From Pseudoduganella rivuli (GTDB lineage Bacteria; Pseudomonadota; Gammaproteobacteria; Burkholderiales; Burkholderiaceae_D): a stretch of 64,000 nt of DNA. Of this stretch, positions 25,166-33,105 are shown one piece after another (the stretch's first letter is position 1; each line of letters begins with the position of its first letter). A program made the position numbers and the translations under genes. The DNA lies in NCBI RefSeq assembly GCF_009674485.1, contig NZ_WKJJ01000010.1, positions 62,001 to 126,000 of the forward strand, written 5' to 3'. The notes under the pieces were generated by a model that was given only the letters and a program-made list of their open reading frames with translations, made no database searches and was not told where the DNA came from.

Positions 25166-25250
25166 GCCTCGGTGGTGGAATTGGTAGACGCAGCGGACTC
25201 AAAATCCGCCGCCGCAAGGCGTGCCGGTTCGATTCCGGCCCGGGGCACCA
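25166..25250 (+). tRNA. tRNA-Leu (anticodon CAA)
   Basis: An 85-nt class II tRNA including the encoded CCA end. The acceptor stem GCCTCGG pairs with CCGGGGC (one T-G pair). The D-arm contains GGTGG...TTGGTAGAC, the anticodon stem GCGGA/TCCGC encloses CTCAAAA (anticodon CAA, reading UUG), and the extra arm and the T-arm GCCGG-TTCGATT-CCGGC are intact. Confidence 0.97.
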
Positions 25251-25270
25251 AACACTTGCATCACACTCAA

Positions 25271-25303
25271 AACCCGCATTTCCTTCTGGTATGCGGGTTT
25301 TTT
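25271..25303 (+). terminator. Intrinsic terminator after tRNA-Leu
   Basis: AACCCGCAT (25271-25279) and ATGCGGGTT (25291-25299) form a perfect 9-bp stem followed by a T-run to 25303. It ends 13 bp before the start of the proline iminopeptidase gene, which therefore needs either read-through or a start signal within the hairpin region. Confidence 0.88.
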
Positions 25304-25316
25304 GTTACCTACGCTA

Positions 25317-26273
25317 ATGACCGCACCCTACCCTCCGCTGGAACCCTACCGCCACGGCATGCTGCCGGTCGACGCGCTGCACACGATTTACTGGGAAGAA
25401 TCCGGCAATCCCGATGGCGTTCCCGTGCTGGTGCTGCATGGCGGACCGGGTGCGGGCAGTTCGCCCCTGTGGCGGCAATTTTTCGATCCCGGCCATTACC
25501 GCATCGTGCAATTCGACCAGCGCGGCGCCGGCCGCTCGACGCCGGCCGGCGAATACCGCGCCAACACCACGCCGCTGCTGGTGGGCGATGTGGAAAAACT
25601 GCGCGAATTGCTGGGCATACAACAATGGCTGCTGTTTGGCGGATCGTGGGGCGCCACGCTGGCGCTGGCGTATGGCGAAGCGCATCCGGCCCACTGCCTC
25701 GGCTTTATCCTGCGCAGCCCGTTCCTCTGCACGCGCGAGGAAATCGCGTGGTTCTTCGAAGGCGCCCGCCTGTTCCACCCGGAAGCTTATGCGGAACTCG
25801 TGGGCGCGCTGCCGACGGAGGAACGGGGCGATTTGCTGGCGGCCTACGCGCGCCGCCTGCTGAGCAACGATGCGGCGCAATACCTGCCGGCCGCGCGGCG
25901 CTGGAGCCATTTTGAAATCCGGCGCGCATCGCTGCACGGCGTGCCGCCGGAAGGCTTGCCGCAATCCGATGCGCTCGATACCTGCCTGGCCCGCCTGGAA
26001 GTCCACTACTTCCGCCATGGCGGCTTTTTCGAAGACAACCAGCTGCTGCGCGACCTGCACCGCGTCGCTCACCTGCCCGCCATCATCATCCAGGGCCGGC
26101 ATGACGTGCTGTGCCTGCCGCTGACAGCATTCCGCCTGGCCGGCGCCTGGCGCGGCTCTGTATTACGCATCATCGAAGCCGGCAGCCACACGGCATTCGA
26201 ACCCGGGATGCAGCAAGCCTTGCTGGCGGCGGTAGAGTGCTTCAAACGGGATGGCGGTTTCAAAGCGTGGTAA
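25317..26273 (+). CDS. pip: Proline iminopeptidase (alpha/beta hydrolase, peptidase S33)
   Basis: A 318-residue cytoplasmic enzyme that removes N-terminal proline from peptides. It has the oxyanion motif HGGPGAGSS (41-49), the nucleophile elbow GGSWGA with S110, D263 in 'GRHDVLC' and H291 in 'GSHTAF', giving the complete catalytic triad. A helical cap with 'HFFRHGGFFED'-like residues (about 230-240; here YFRHGGFFED) is typical of the family and holds the N-terminal amine. Length matches bacterial Pip (about 313-320). I take the ATG at 25317 because the longer frame runs back through the tRNA gene and terminator. No Shine-Dalgarno is obvious. Confidence 0.93.
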   Translation: MTAPYPPLEPYRHGMLPVDALHTIYWEESGNPDGVPVLVLHGGPGAGSSPLWRQFFDPGHYRIVQFDQRGAGRSTPAGEYRANTTPLLVGDVEKLRELLGIQQWLLFGGSWGATLALAYGEAHPAHCLGFILRSPFLCTREEIAWFFEGARLFHPEAYAELVGALPTEERGDLLAAYARRLLSNDAAQYLPAARRWSHFEIRRASLHGVPPEGLPQSDALDTCLARLEVHYFRHGGFFEDNQLLRDLHRVAHLPAIIIQGRHDVLCLPLTAFRLAGAWRGSVLRIIEAGSHTAFEPGMQQALLAAVECFKRDGGFKAW

Positions 26274-26528
26274 CGCTACATAGCAGCGGAGTGACGATAA
26301 CGCTTTTCTATAGTGTGCGGATCAAGCGGAGCCAAACCATTCGACAGCAGCGCGAATTACGCTGCCTCGTTTTGCCTCGCACACACGCATGTCTCACGCC
26401 CGGAGAGCCCCTCTCCACGCGAATATTTGCGCAATTCTTCAACGAAGGGCGAGGCAATACGAGGCATTAGGAGTACGAACGAGGCATCCGCAAAGGGAGT
26501 GGAGTCCCACCTCCGCTACAGCCTGCGC

Positions 26529-26966
26529 TTACTTCTGCTCCAGCCCAGCTACCGCATTCCCAAGTTGCCTGGCACGCAGATAATTGAATTCAGCCACACA
26601 CGCCAGCCGATAAATTTCATGCGTGTCTCCTGCCGCCCCGCCCCCCAGCGACGAGGCGAATGCGCATTGGCCATCGCGGCCTCGTTGGAATGCAAGGGTC
26701 GCAGTGAGTAGCCGTGACTTGGCCAGATTGACGTACTTCTTGTCCTCGTCCCACTTTGCCAACGCAGTCCTCAACCTATCCTCGGCTGCGATGAGAGCTT
26801 GCTCGCTTGCCGCCGCATGCTTCGCCAGGCATTCCCGCATCCCGGCCTGCGAGTACGCGCTGCACTCGTCACGCAACGATATCTCGTCGATAGGGCAAGG
26901 CGCGGCGCGTGACATAGAGGACAACGCCAGGATGAACGCCGGCGCGATAACTTTCATTGCTCGCAT
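26529..26966 (-). CDS. LprI-like (DUF1311) exported lysozyme-inhibitor family protein
   Basis: A 145-residue exported protein with signal peptide (MRAMKVIAPAFILALSSMSRA-AP). The mature part has Cys residues at spacing typical of DUF1311/LprI ('CPIDEISLRDECSAYSQAGMRECLAKHAAASEQAL') and a helical coiled region ending '...CVAEFNYLRARQLG', the family's C-terminal Cys. LprI of Mycobacterium inhibits lysozyme, so this may bind a muramidase. Two starts are possible: ATG 26966 with GGAGG 4 nt upstream, or ATG 26957, whose ATGA overlaps the stop of the upstream gene. Either way it is coupled to the transglycosylase-like gene, which suggests an immunity-type partner. Confidence 0.75.
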   Translation of the reverse strand: MRAMKVIAPAFILALSSMSRAAPCPIDEISLRDECSAYSQAGMRECLAKHAAASEQALIAAEDRLRTALAKWDEDKKYVNLAKSRLLTATLAFQRGRDGQCAFASSLGGGAAGDTHEIYRLACVAEFNYLRARQLGNAVAGLEQK

Positions 26967-27574
26967 ACTGCCTCCACCCTGCCGCGCATAACCTCCAGGG
27001 CGAAATCAAGCTTGCTGGCATAGTTTGGATCGCCGCCACCGTTATACCGTTTGGCAATAGTATCGGTGGAAAACCTGCGCCATCCGGCGATGACACGCTG
27101 TGAGCGCCGTTGTCTGTGGAATGCCCTCCCTCCGTGTTCGGGCTCGCTATCCGCCACGTGCCGGTATTCGAAGTTCGCCATGCGCATCAGCAGATAACCT
27201 ATGCCGGCCCTGATATTGTGATTTGGGATGGTTCGCGCCGATCCGCTTGTCAGCCGCTTTTTCCACGTAGACGGCAAAATCAAATCCCCTCCTTCATTGC
27301 CTGACAACAGCGCTGCCAGCCCCGGATCACCAGCGACACCGATTTGCATCGGCTTTCTGGCCCACTCCCGATGCTCCGCGCCAGTTTCAGTCCACACCAT
27401 CGCTTTAACCAGACGCCAGTCCAGCTCTGTGTAGCCCGGCGTATCCGCCAAATGTCGGTTGAATTCATTGACCGCGCTCCTGATCTCACAATCCCAGGAA
27501 TCCCACTTCGCGTCACGCGCCGCCTTGCTGATGCCGTCCTGCCATTTTTGAAATCCCGTCTTCTGCGTTGCCAT
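26954..27574 (-). CDS. Lytic-transglycosylase-like (SLT) protein without signal peptide
   Basis: A 206-residue protein; GGAGG lies 5 nt before the ATG at 27574. The lysozyme-like core shows 'LVKAMVWTETGAEHREW' with the putative catalytic E63, then 'KPMQIGV', and near the end 'AKRYNGGGDPNYASKLDFAL' with the YNGGG motif of SLT-type transglycosylases. The domain fills most of the chain. There is no Sec signal peptide, which fits an enzyme delivered by a secretion system or by phage lysis rather than an ordinary periplasmic transglycosylase. The gene overlaps the exported LprI-like gene, as effector-immunity pairs do. No secretion-system genes are visible in the window. Confidence 0.75.
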   Translation of the reverse strand: MATQKTGFQKWQDGISKAARDAKWDSWDCEIRSAVNEFNRHLADTPGYTELDWRLVKAMVWTETGAEHREWARKPMQIGVAGDPGLAALLSGNEGGDLILPSTWKKRLTSGSARTIPNHNIRAGIGYLLMRMANFEYRHVADSEPEHGGRAFHRQRRSQRVIAGWRRFSTDTIAKRYNGGGDPNYASKLDFALEVMRGRVEAVCEQ

Positions 27575-27601
27575 ACCTGCCTCCATGTCGACAAAAACCC
27601 C

Positions 27602-27615
27602 GCTTCAATTGAAGC
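27602..27615. promoter_or_regulatory. Perfect 14-bp palindrome upstream of the SLT-like gene
   Basis: GCTTCAATTGAAGC is a perfect palindrome 28-41 bp before the SLT-like gene's ATG, in promoter range for that minus-strand gene. A 7-10-7 inverted repeat (TGGCCAA/TTGGCCA, 27634-27657) lies beyond it. Either may be a regulator-binding site; the regulator is unknown. Confidence 0.4.
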
Positions 27616-27758
27616 AGTCAACATGATTGCCCGTGGCCAACACCCTAAGCTTGGCCATGCTCAAACCAACGCAAAGCCAGGCCCGCAAACCTGGAAATTG
27701 CCGGTTCCACCGCCGATTCCTCTACAATGAGCGCCATTTCCGCCTTACGCGTACGTCA

Positions 27759-29147
27759 ATGGTCTTCAGTTCCGTCACCTTCCTGTTTTACTTCCTGCCC
27801 GCCTTCCTGCTGCTGTACTACGTGCTGCCGTGGAAAAACAGCGTGCTGCTGGTTGCCAGCCTGCTGTTTTATGCGTGGGGCGAGCCCCGTTTCGTGCCGC
27901 TGCTGATGGCGTCCGCGCTGCTCAATTACGGCTTCGGCGTGGCGATTGCACGCGCGGGCGAGCGGCGCAAGCTGGTGCTGGGACTGGGCGTGACGGCCAA
28001 CCTGGGCATGCTGGGCTATTACAAATATGCGGGCTTTTTCACGTCGATTGCAGGACAACTGACGGGCAATGATTTCGCCATCCCCGCCATCGTGCTGCCA
28101 CTGGGGATTTCCTTCTTTGTCTTCCAGGGGATTTCCTACCTGGTCGACGTGTACCGGGGCGACGTCGATCCGCAAAAGAGTTTCTGGAACTTCGCCATGT
28201 ACAAGGCCATGTTCCCGCAACTGATCGCGGGACCGATCGTGCGCTACCGCCAGATCGCGGCCGACGTCGACCACCGCGAAGTGACCGCGCAGCGCCTGTG
28301 GCAGGGCGTGCGCCAGTTCATGCTGGGCCTGGCGCAGAAAGTACTGGTGGCGAACACGGTGGCGCAGGCGGCCGACGCGCTGTGGCAGGCCGGTCCCGCC
28401 AACCTGTCGACCGCCGGCGCGTGGCTGGCCGTGGCGTGCTACACGATCCAGATCCTGTATGACTTCGCCGGTTATTCCAATATGGCGCTGGGCATCGGCC
28501 ACATGATCGGTTTTACGTATCCGCCCAACTTCAACCGCCCTTACAGCGCCGTGTCCGTGACGGATTTCTGGCGGCGCTGGCACATCAGCCTGTCCAGCTG
28601 GTTCCGCGATTACCTGTACATCCCGCTGGGCGGCAACCGCCACGGCGCGCTGCGCACCTACGTCAACCTGGCGCTGGTATTCCTGCTGTGCGGCCTGTGG
28701 CACGGCGCGGCCTGGACCTTCGTGCTGTGGGGCGCCTGGCATGGTGCGCTGCTGGTGCTGGAACGCGGGTTCCTGGGCGCCTGGCTGGAGCGCCTGCCGC
28801 GCTCCGTGGCGCAGGCGTGGACCCTGCTGATGGTGATGCTGGGCTGGGTCTTGTTCCGCGCGCCGGACGTGCCCACCGCGCTGCAGATGCTGCACACGAT
28901 GTTCATCCCCACCGCCGGCGGCGAACAGGTGCACCAGTGGCGCATCGACGTGGGCGCCGTGCAATGGACGGCGCTGGTGATTGGCGCCTTGCTGGCAGCC
29001 TGGCGCCTGCCGGATGCCACAGCGCCCGCCCAGCCGGCGCGCTGGAAACTGGCCGTGCAATTGCCGCTGGCGCTGGCCGCGTTCGTGCTGTGCAGCGCCA
29101 GCCTGGCGTCCGGCACTTATAACCCGTTCATTTATTTCCGATTCTGA
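27759..29147 (+). CDS. MBOAT-family O-acyltransferase (AlgI-like)
   Basis: A 462-residue polytopic inner-membrane protein. The ATG at 27759 gives 'MVFSSVTFLFYFLPAFLLLYY', the standard AlgI-family opening; the longer frame to 27627 is not supported. Conserved elements are 'FPQLIAGPIVRYRQIA', 'DFAGYSNMALGIGHMIGF', 'FWRRWHISLSSWFRDYLYIPLGGNRHG' and 'LLCGLWHGAAWTF', which contains the invariant MBOAT histidine. Such proteins pass acetyl groups across the membrane for O-acetylation of alginate, cellulose or other exopolysaccharides. The downstream SGNH-like gene overlaps it by one base (TGATG), so they form a transfer pair. No polysaccharide synthase adjoins, so the target polymer is unknown. Confidence 0.94.
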   Translation: MVFSSVTFLFYFLPAFLLLYYVLPWKNSVLLVASLLFYAWGEPRFVPLLMASALLNYGFGVAIARAGERRKLVLGLGVTANLGMLGYYKYAGFFTSIAGQLTGNDFAIPAIVLPLGISFFVFQGISYLVDVYRGDVDPQKSFWNFAMYKAMFPQLIAGPIVRYRQIAADVDHREVTAQRLWQGVRQFMLGLAQKVLVANTVAQAADALWQAGPANLSTAGAWLAVACYTIQILYDFAGYSNMALGIGHMIGFTYPPNFNRPYSAVSVTDFWRRWHISLSSWFRDYLYIPLGGNRHGALRTYVNLALVFLLCGLWHGAAWTFVLWGAWHGALLVLERGFLGAWLERLPRSVAQAWTLLMVMLGWVLFRAPDVPTALQMLHTMFIPTAGGEQVHQWRIDVGAVQWTALVIGALLAAWRLPDATAPAQPARWKLAVQLPLALAAFVLCSASLASGTYNPFIYFRF

Positions 29148-30343
29148 TGCAGTCCGTCCAACACAACAAAGCGCTGTCGGCGCTGGCAAAAGCGCTGCTG
29201 GTGCTGCTGCTGGCGACGCCCGCCATCGCCACCCTGAGCAGCAAGCAGCGCGAAGGGGAAAACCGCCGCATGGCGGAGCCGCCGCATCGCCCGACGTCCG
29301 TCGAAGAGGCATTGAAATACAGCGCATCGTTCGATGCGTGGGCCAATGACAACTTCAGCCTGCGCGCCGCGCTGGTGCGCCTCAATACCAAGGTGCGCTA
29401 CAAGCTGTTTGGCCAGTATCCGACCGGCCAGGTGGTGCAGGGCCAGGAAGGCCGCACTTTCCTGACCACGTCGCACCCGGCCGCTCCCGCCTATGCCATG
29501 GTGTTTTCCGCGTGCGGCTACCAGACCGAGGTGACCGACCTTCTCGACGCGCACATCAAGCGTTTGCTGTCGCTGTCGCGCGAACACGGTATCGAAGCGA
29601 ACTTGCTGGTGGTGCCTTCGTCGCCGGCCGTGCACGTCGACCAGTTGCCGCAGTGGGCCAGCGCGCTGTGCCACACGGCCACGCCGCCCATGCAGCGCTG
29701 GCTGGCGCAACCCGGCATCCCTGACGCCGTACGGCAGCACGTCGCCTACCCGTTGCAGCAAATGCGTGACGCCTCGCGCGAAACCGACCTGTTCCCCCGC
29801 ACGTTCTTCCACTGGGGCGGCGCCGGTCCCCGCCTGACGGCCGAATGGACGCTGCGCCAGTTTTACGGTGTGCAGCCGTCCGAAGCCACGCCCTATGTCA
29901 GCCGCAAGGAGTGGCTGCCATCCGACATCGGCCACCTGTTCCCGGGCATCAAGCGGCCCAGCGAAGTGGACGTGATGGACATGGCCGCGTCGCATATCGA
30001 CTTCTGCTACGGCGCCGCCTGTTTCGACAAGCCGCCGGCGATCCTGAAAGACTTCGAAGTGATCCGGCTGCGCAACCACAACGCGCCGCGCAAGCGCCTG
30101 GTGCTGATCACGGATTCCTTCGGCCCGCCTGCGGCGCCATGGTTTGCCCGCTATTACCAGGAAATCGTGCTGTTCAATGCCAACACGCTGTACCTGGTCA
30201 AGCAGGAAGCGGACATGGAACAGATCCGGCAATTCGTGTTTGCCGATGCCGCCAGGTCGGATGTCATCGTGCTGTACCACGACGCCACCGTGCACGCGGC
30301 CCGCATCAAGCAGGATTTCTCCAGGCTGTTACCGGGGTTCTGA
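29147..30343 (+). CDS. AlgJ/AlgX-like SGNH acetyltransferase with an atypical catalytic motif
   Basis: A 398-residue protein with an N-terminal signal anchor (about 12-30), so it faces the periplasm. It belongs with the DHHW/AlgJ-AlgX group that accepts acetyl groups from MBOAT partners. The Ser nucleophile lies in 'LVLITDSFGPPAAPW' (GDSF-like). The second motif, D-x-H-W in AlgX/AlgJ, here reads 'TFFHWGGAGPRLTAEW': the His-Trp is kept but the Asp two residues before the His is Phe. The start ATG overlaps the TGA of the MBOAT gene. It may be weakly active or use another acid, or it may be a structural partner. Specificity is unknown. Confidence 0.8.
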   Translation: MQSVQHNKALSALAKALLVLLLATPAIATLSSKQREGENRRMAEPPHRPTSVEEALKYSASFDAWANDNFSLRAALVRLNTKVRYKLFGQYPTGQVVQGQEGRTFLTTSHPAAPAYAMVFSACGYQTEVTDLLDAHIKRLLSLSREHGIEANLLVVPSSPAVHVDQLPQWASALCHTATPPMQRWLAQPGIPDAVRQHVAYPLQQMRDASRETDLFPRTFFHWGGAGPRLTAEWTLRQFYGVQPSEATPYVSRKEWLPSDIGHLFPGIKRPSEVDVMDMAASHIDFCYGAACFDKPPAILKDFEVIRLRNHNAPRKRLVLITDSFGPPAAPWFARYYQEIVLFNANTLYLVKQEADMEQIRQFVFADAARSDVIVLYHDATVHAARIKQDFSRLLPGF

Positions 30344-30399
30344 CAAAACGGCAACAACTTCGATATTTCCGTAAGGAAATGTGGTAGTGTATAAGTCCG

Positions 30400-33105
30400 A
30401 TGGATACTCAAGCTCCTGCCATGCTGGCCGGTTTCGCCATAGCCTGCGCCTGCGCGGTTTTCGCGATGGCGGCCTATGGCTTGCTGCGCTACCGCCGCCT
30501 GTATTACCAACTGCGCCAGCGCGAAGGATGGATGCGCGCCCTGCTGACCACTACGGTCGACGGCGTCATCACGGTCGACGCCCATGGCGTCATCGTCGAT
30601 TTCAACCGCTCGGCCGAGCGCATTTTCGGCTGGCCGCGCGCGGACATCATTGGTCGCAACGTGGCGGTGCTGATGGCGGACCCGGCCTCGTCCGAACGGG
30701 AAGGCTTGCTGTACCACCTGAAACGGGGCGATATCGGTTCCCTCAAGAGCGACCTCGAATCGATGGGCGTGCGCCGCGACGGCAGCCACGTGCCGATCCG
30801 CCGTGCGCTGGGCCACTCGCACAACCGTGGCCAGGATCTGTTCGTGCTGTTCATCACCGACATCAGCGAACGCCTGGCCATGACACAGGCGCTGCGCGAA
30901 AGCGAACAGCAATTCCGCTCGCTGATCAGCCATATTCCCGGCGTCTCCTTCCGCTGCCTGGCCCAACCGGGCTTCCCGCTGGTCTTCCTCAGCGATGGCG
31001 TGGAACTGGTGGCGGGCTATCCGGCGCGCGATTTCATGGGGGACCAGCCACGGCGCACGCTGACGGAACTGGTCGTCGCGGCCGATGCCCCACGCATGGC
31101 GATCGCGCTGGCGCACAGCATCGCCACCGAACAACCTTACCTGATCGAATACGCGTTGCAGCACGCGGACGGCAGCAAGCGCTGGATCTGGGAACATGGC
31201 GCCGTGGTGCGCGATGCCGGCGGCGCCGTGCGCTGGATCGATGGCGTGATGCTCGACATCACCGAGCGGCGCAGCATGGAACAGGAATTGCGCAGCGCGA
31301 AAGACAAGGCGGAACAGGCCGCCGCCGCGCGCGCCGCCTTCGTGGCCAACATGAGCCACGAAATCCGCACGCCGATGAATTCCATCCTGGGCTTTACCGA
31401 CGTCTTGCTGGACAGCCCATTGCAGCCGGAACAGCGGCGCCACCTGGACACCATCCGCAACGCGGGCCGCTCGCTGCTGCGCCTGCTCAATGAAGTGCTG
31501 GACACGGCCAAGCTGGACAAGGGCGCCGTGGAACTGGAGCTGGCCGATTACAGCCTGCTGGCGCTGATCGATGAACTGGCGTCGACCGCCAGCGCCGCAG
31601 CACAGGCGAAAGGGTTGGCGCTGGAGATGCACTATGCGCCGGAGTTGCCGCGGCACGTGCATGGCGATGCGCTGCGCATGCGGCAAGTGTTGGGCAACCT
31701 GCTGGACAATGCATTGAAATTCACGGCGTCCGGCAGCGTCGCACTGCATGCGGGCGTGACGGACGGCCAGTTGCACCTGCAGGTACGCGATACCGGCATC
31801 GGCATCGCGGCGGAACGGCTGTCCGCCATTTTCGAACCGTTCACGCAGGCCGACGCGTCGATGACACGCCGTTATGGCGGCACCGGGCTGGGTACCACCA
31901 TCAGCAAGCAACTGGTGGAATTGATGGGCGGGCAAATCCGCGTCGACAGTGTGCCGGGAGTGGGCACCTGTTTCCACGTGCTGTTGCCGCTGGCGCCGGC
32001 CAAGGGCGATGCGGCGGTTTCCACGGCGCGCTCCGGCTGCGGCCCGTGCGAATTGCCGCCGCTGCGCGTGCTGGCGGCCGACGACGTGGCGCAAAACCTG
32101 GAATTGCTGCGGGTATTGATGGAAAAACGGGGGCACGTGGTCACCACGGTGGCGGACGGCGCCGCCTGCGTGCAACTGGCAGCGCAGCGGGCCTTTGACG
32201 TGATCCTGATGGATGTGCAGATGCCGGTACTCGATGGTCTCGACGCCACGCGGGCGATCCGCGCCGCCGAAGCGGCGCTGGGCCGTGCCCGCACGCCCGT
32301 CATTGCCATGACGGCCAGCGTGCTGGAAGCGCACCGCCAGGCCAGCGTGGCGGCGGGCATGGATGGCTTTGCGTCGAAGCCGGTGGAGTGGAACGCGCTG
32401 TCCCATGAAATCGCACGGGTTCTGGCGACGCAGGATCTTCCCGCCGCAGCGCCCGCCGGCGCCATGGCGCCCCCGCCGGCCCCGGGCAGTGCGTTGCCTA
32501 TCCTGGAGCACGCGGCAGGCGTGGCGCGCTGGGATGGCGACCTGACGGCGTGGCGCACGGCGCTGGGCCGCTGGGCCGCCGAATACCGCGATCTCGCGCG
32601 CCAGTTGCATGCGCTCGATGAAACCGGCGAGCATGGGGCCATTGCGGCGCTGGCGCACCGGGCGCGGGGCGTCGCCGCCAACCTGGGCTTCACGGCGCTG
32701 GCGCGCTTGCTGGGCCAGGCCGAACAGGCCGCCACGCGCGATGACGGCGCCGCCGCCGTCGCCCTGCATTCCGCGCTGGCGCAACTGGGTCCGGCGCTGG
32801 CCGACGCGCTCGACGCGGTGCGCGCCGAATGCAACGATGCGGATACCGTAACGCCGCCATCCACGGCGTTCGTTGCGGAGGAAGCGGCAGCGGCGGCCGC
32901 CGCGCTGGCGCACGGGCTGCGCCGCGGCGCACTGGAAGATGCCGCGCTGGCGCGGCTGCATCGCGCACTGCATGGCCATGTCCCGCCTGCGGCGCTGGAC
33001 GCGCTGCACGCGGCGCTGGACGATTTCGATTTTTCCCTGGCACAGGCCCGGCTCGACGCCATGATGGCCGCCATCGCGCACGAACAAGCAGAGGTGCCGG
33101 CATGA
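30400..33105 (+). CDS. Membrane-anchored hybrid histidine kinase (PAS-PAS-HK-REC-HPt)
   Basis: A 901-residue protein. One N-terminal TM (about 8-28) is followed by two PAS domains (about 45-165, 'GWMRALLTTTVDGVITVDAHG', and 170-290), a HisKA with H320 in 'NMSHEIRTPMNS', an HATPase with 'YGGTGLGTTISKQL', a REC with D605 in 'VILMDVQMPVLDG', and a C-terminal HPt with H753 in 'LAHRARGVAANLG'. All phosphorelay residues are present. It has no periplasmic sensor, so the signal is probably redox, light, or a small ligand read by PAS. Its ATGA overlaps the HD-GYP regulator's start, making that regulator the clear output. A short hairpin (ATTTCC-GTAA-GGAAAT, 30364-30379) lies in its leader. Confidence 0.95.
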   Translation: MDTQAPAMLAGFAIACACAVFAMAAYGLLRYRRLYYQLRQREGWMRALLTTTVDGVITVDAHGVIVDFNRSAERIFGWPRADIIGRNVAVLMADPASSEREGLLYHLKRGDIGSLKSDLESMGVRRDGSHVPIRRALGHSHNRGQDLFVLFITDISERLAMTQALRESEQQFRSLISHIPGVSFRCLAQPGFPLVFLSDGVELVAGYPARDFMGDQPRRTLTELVVAADAPRMAIALAHSIATEQPYLIEYALQHADGSKRWIWEHGAVVRDAGGAVRWIDGVMLDITERRSMEQELRSAKDKAEQAAAARAAFVANMSHEIRTPMNSILGFTDVLLDSPLQPEQRRHLDTIRNAGRSLLRLLNEVLDTAKLDKGAVELELADYSLLALIDELASTASAAAQAKGLALEMHYAPELPRHVHGDALRMRQVLGNLLDNALKFTASGSVALHAGVTDGQLHLQVRDTGIGIAAERLSAIFEPFTQADASMTRRYGGTGLGTTISKQLVELMGGQIRVDSVPGVGTCFHVLLPLAPAKGDAAVSTARSGCGPCELPPLRVLAADDVAQNLELLRVLMEKRGHVVTTVADGAACVQLAAQRAFDVILMDVQMPVLDGLDATRAIRAAEAALGRARTPVIAMTASVLEAHRQASVAAGMDGFASKPVEWNALSHEIARVLATQDLPAAAPAGAMAPPPAPGSALPILEHAAGVARWDGDLTAWRTALGRWAAEYRDLARQLHALDETGEHGAIAALAHRARGVAANLGFTALARLLGQAEQAATRDDGAAAVALHSALAQLGPALADALDAVRAECNDADTVTPPSTAFVAEEAAAAAAALAHGLRRGALEDAALARLHRALHGHVPPAALDALHAALDDFDFSLAQARLDAMMAAIAHEQAEVPA

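Noticed and set aside
25172..25915. 247-codon frame beginning inside the tRNA-Leu gene
   Set aside because: It reads through the tRNA and its terminator and is a shadow of the proline iminopeptidase gene in another frame; no family pattern.
28658..29327. Long minus-strand frames opposite MBOAT, kinases and rho
   Set aside because: High GC with strong third-position bias opens antisense frames opposite most genes here. They have Arg/His/Gln-rich translations, no motifs and no ribosome-binding sites.
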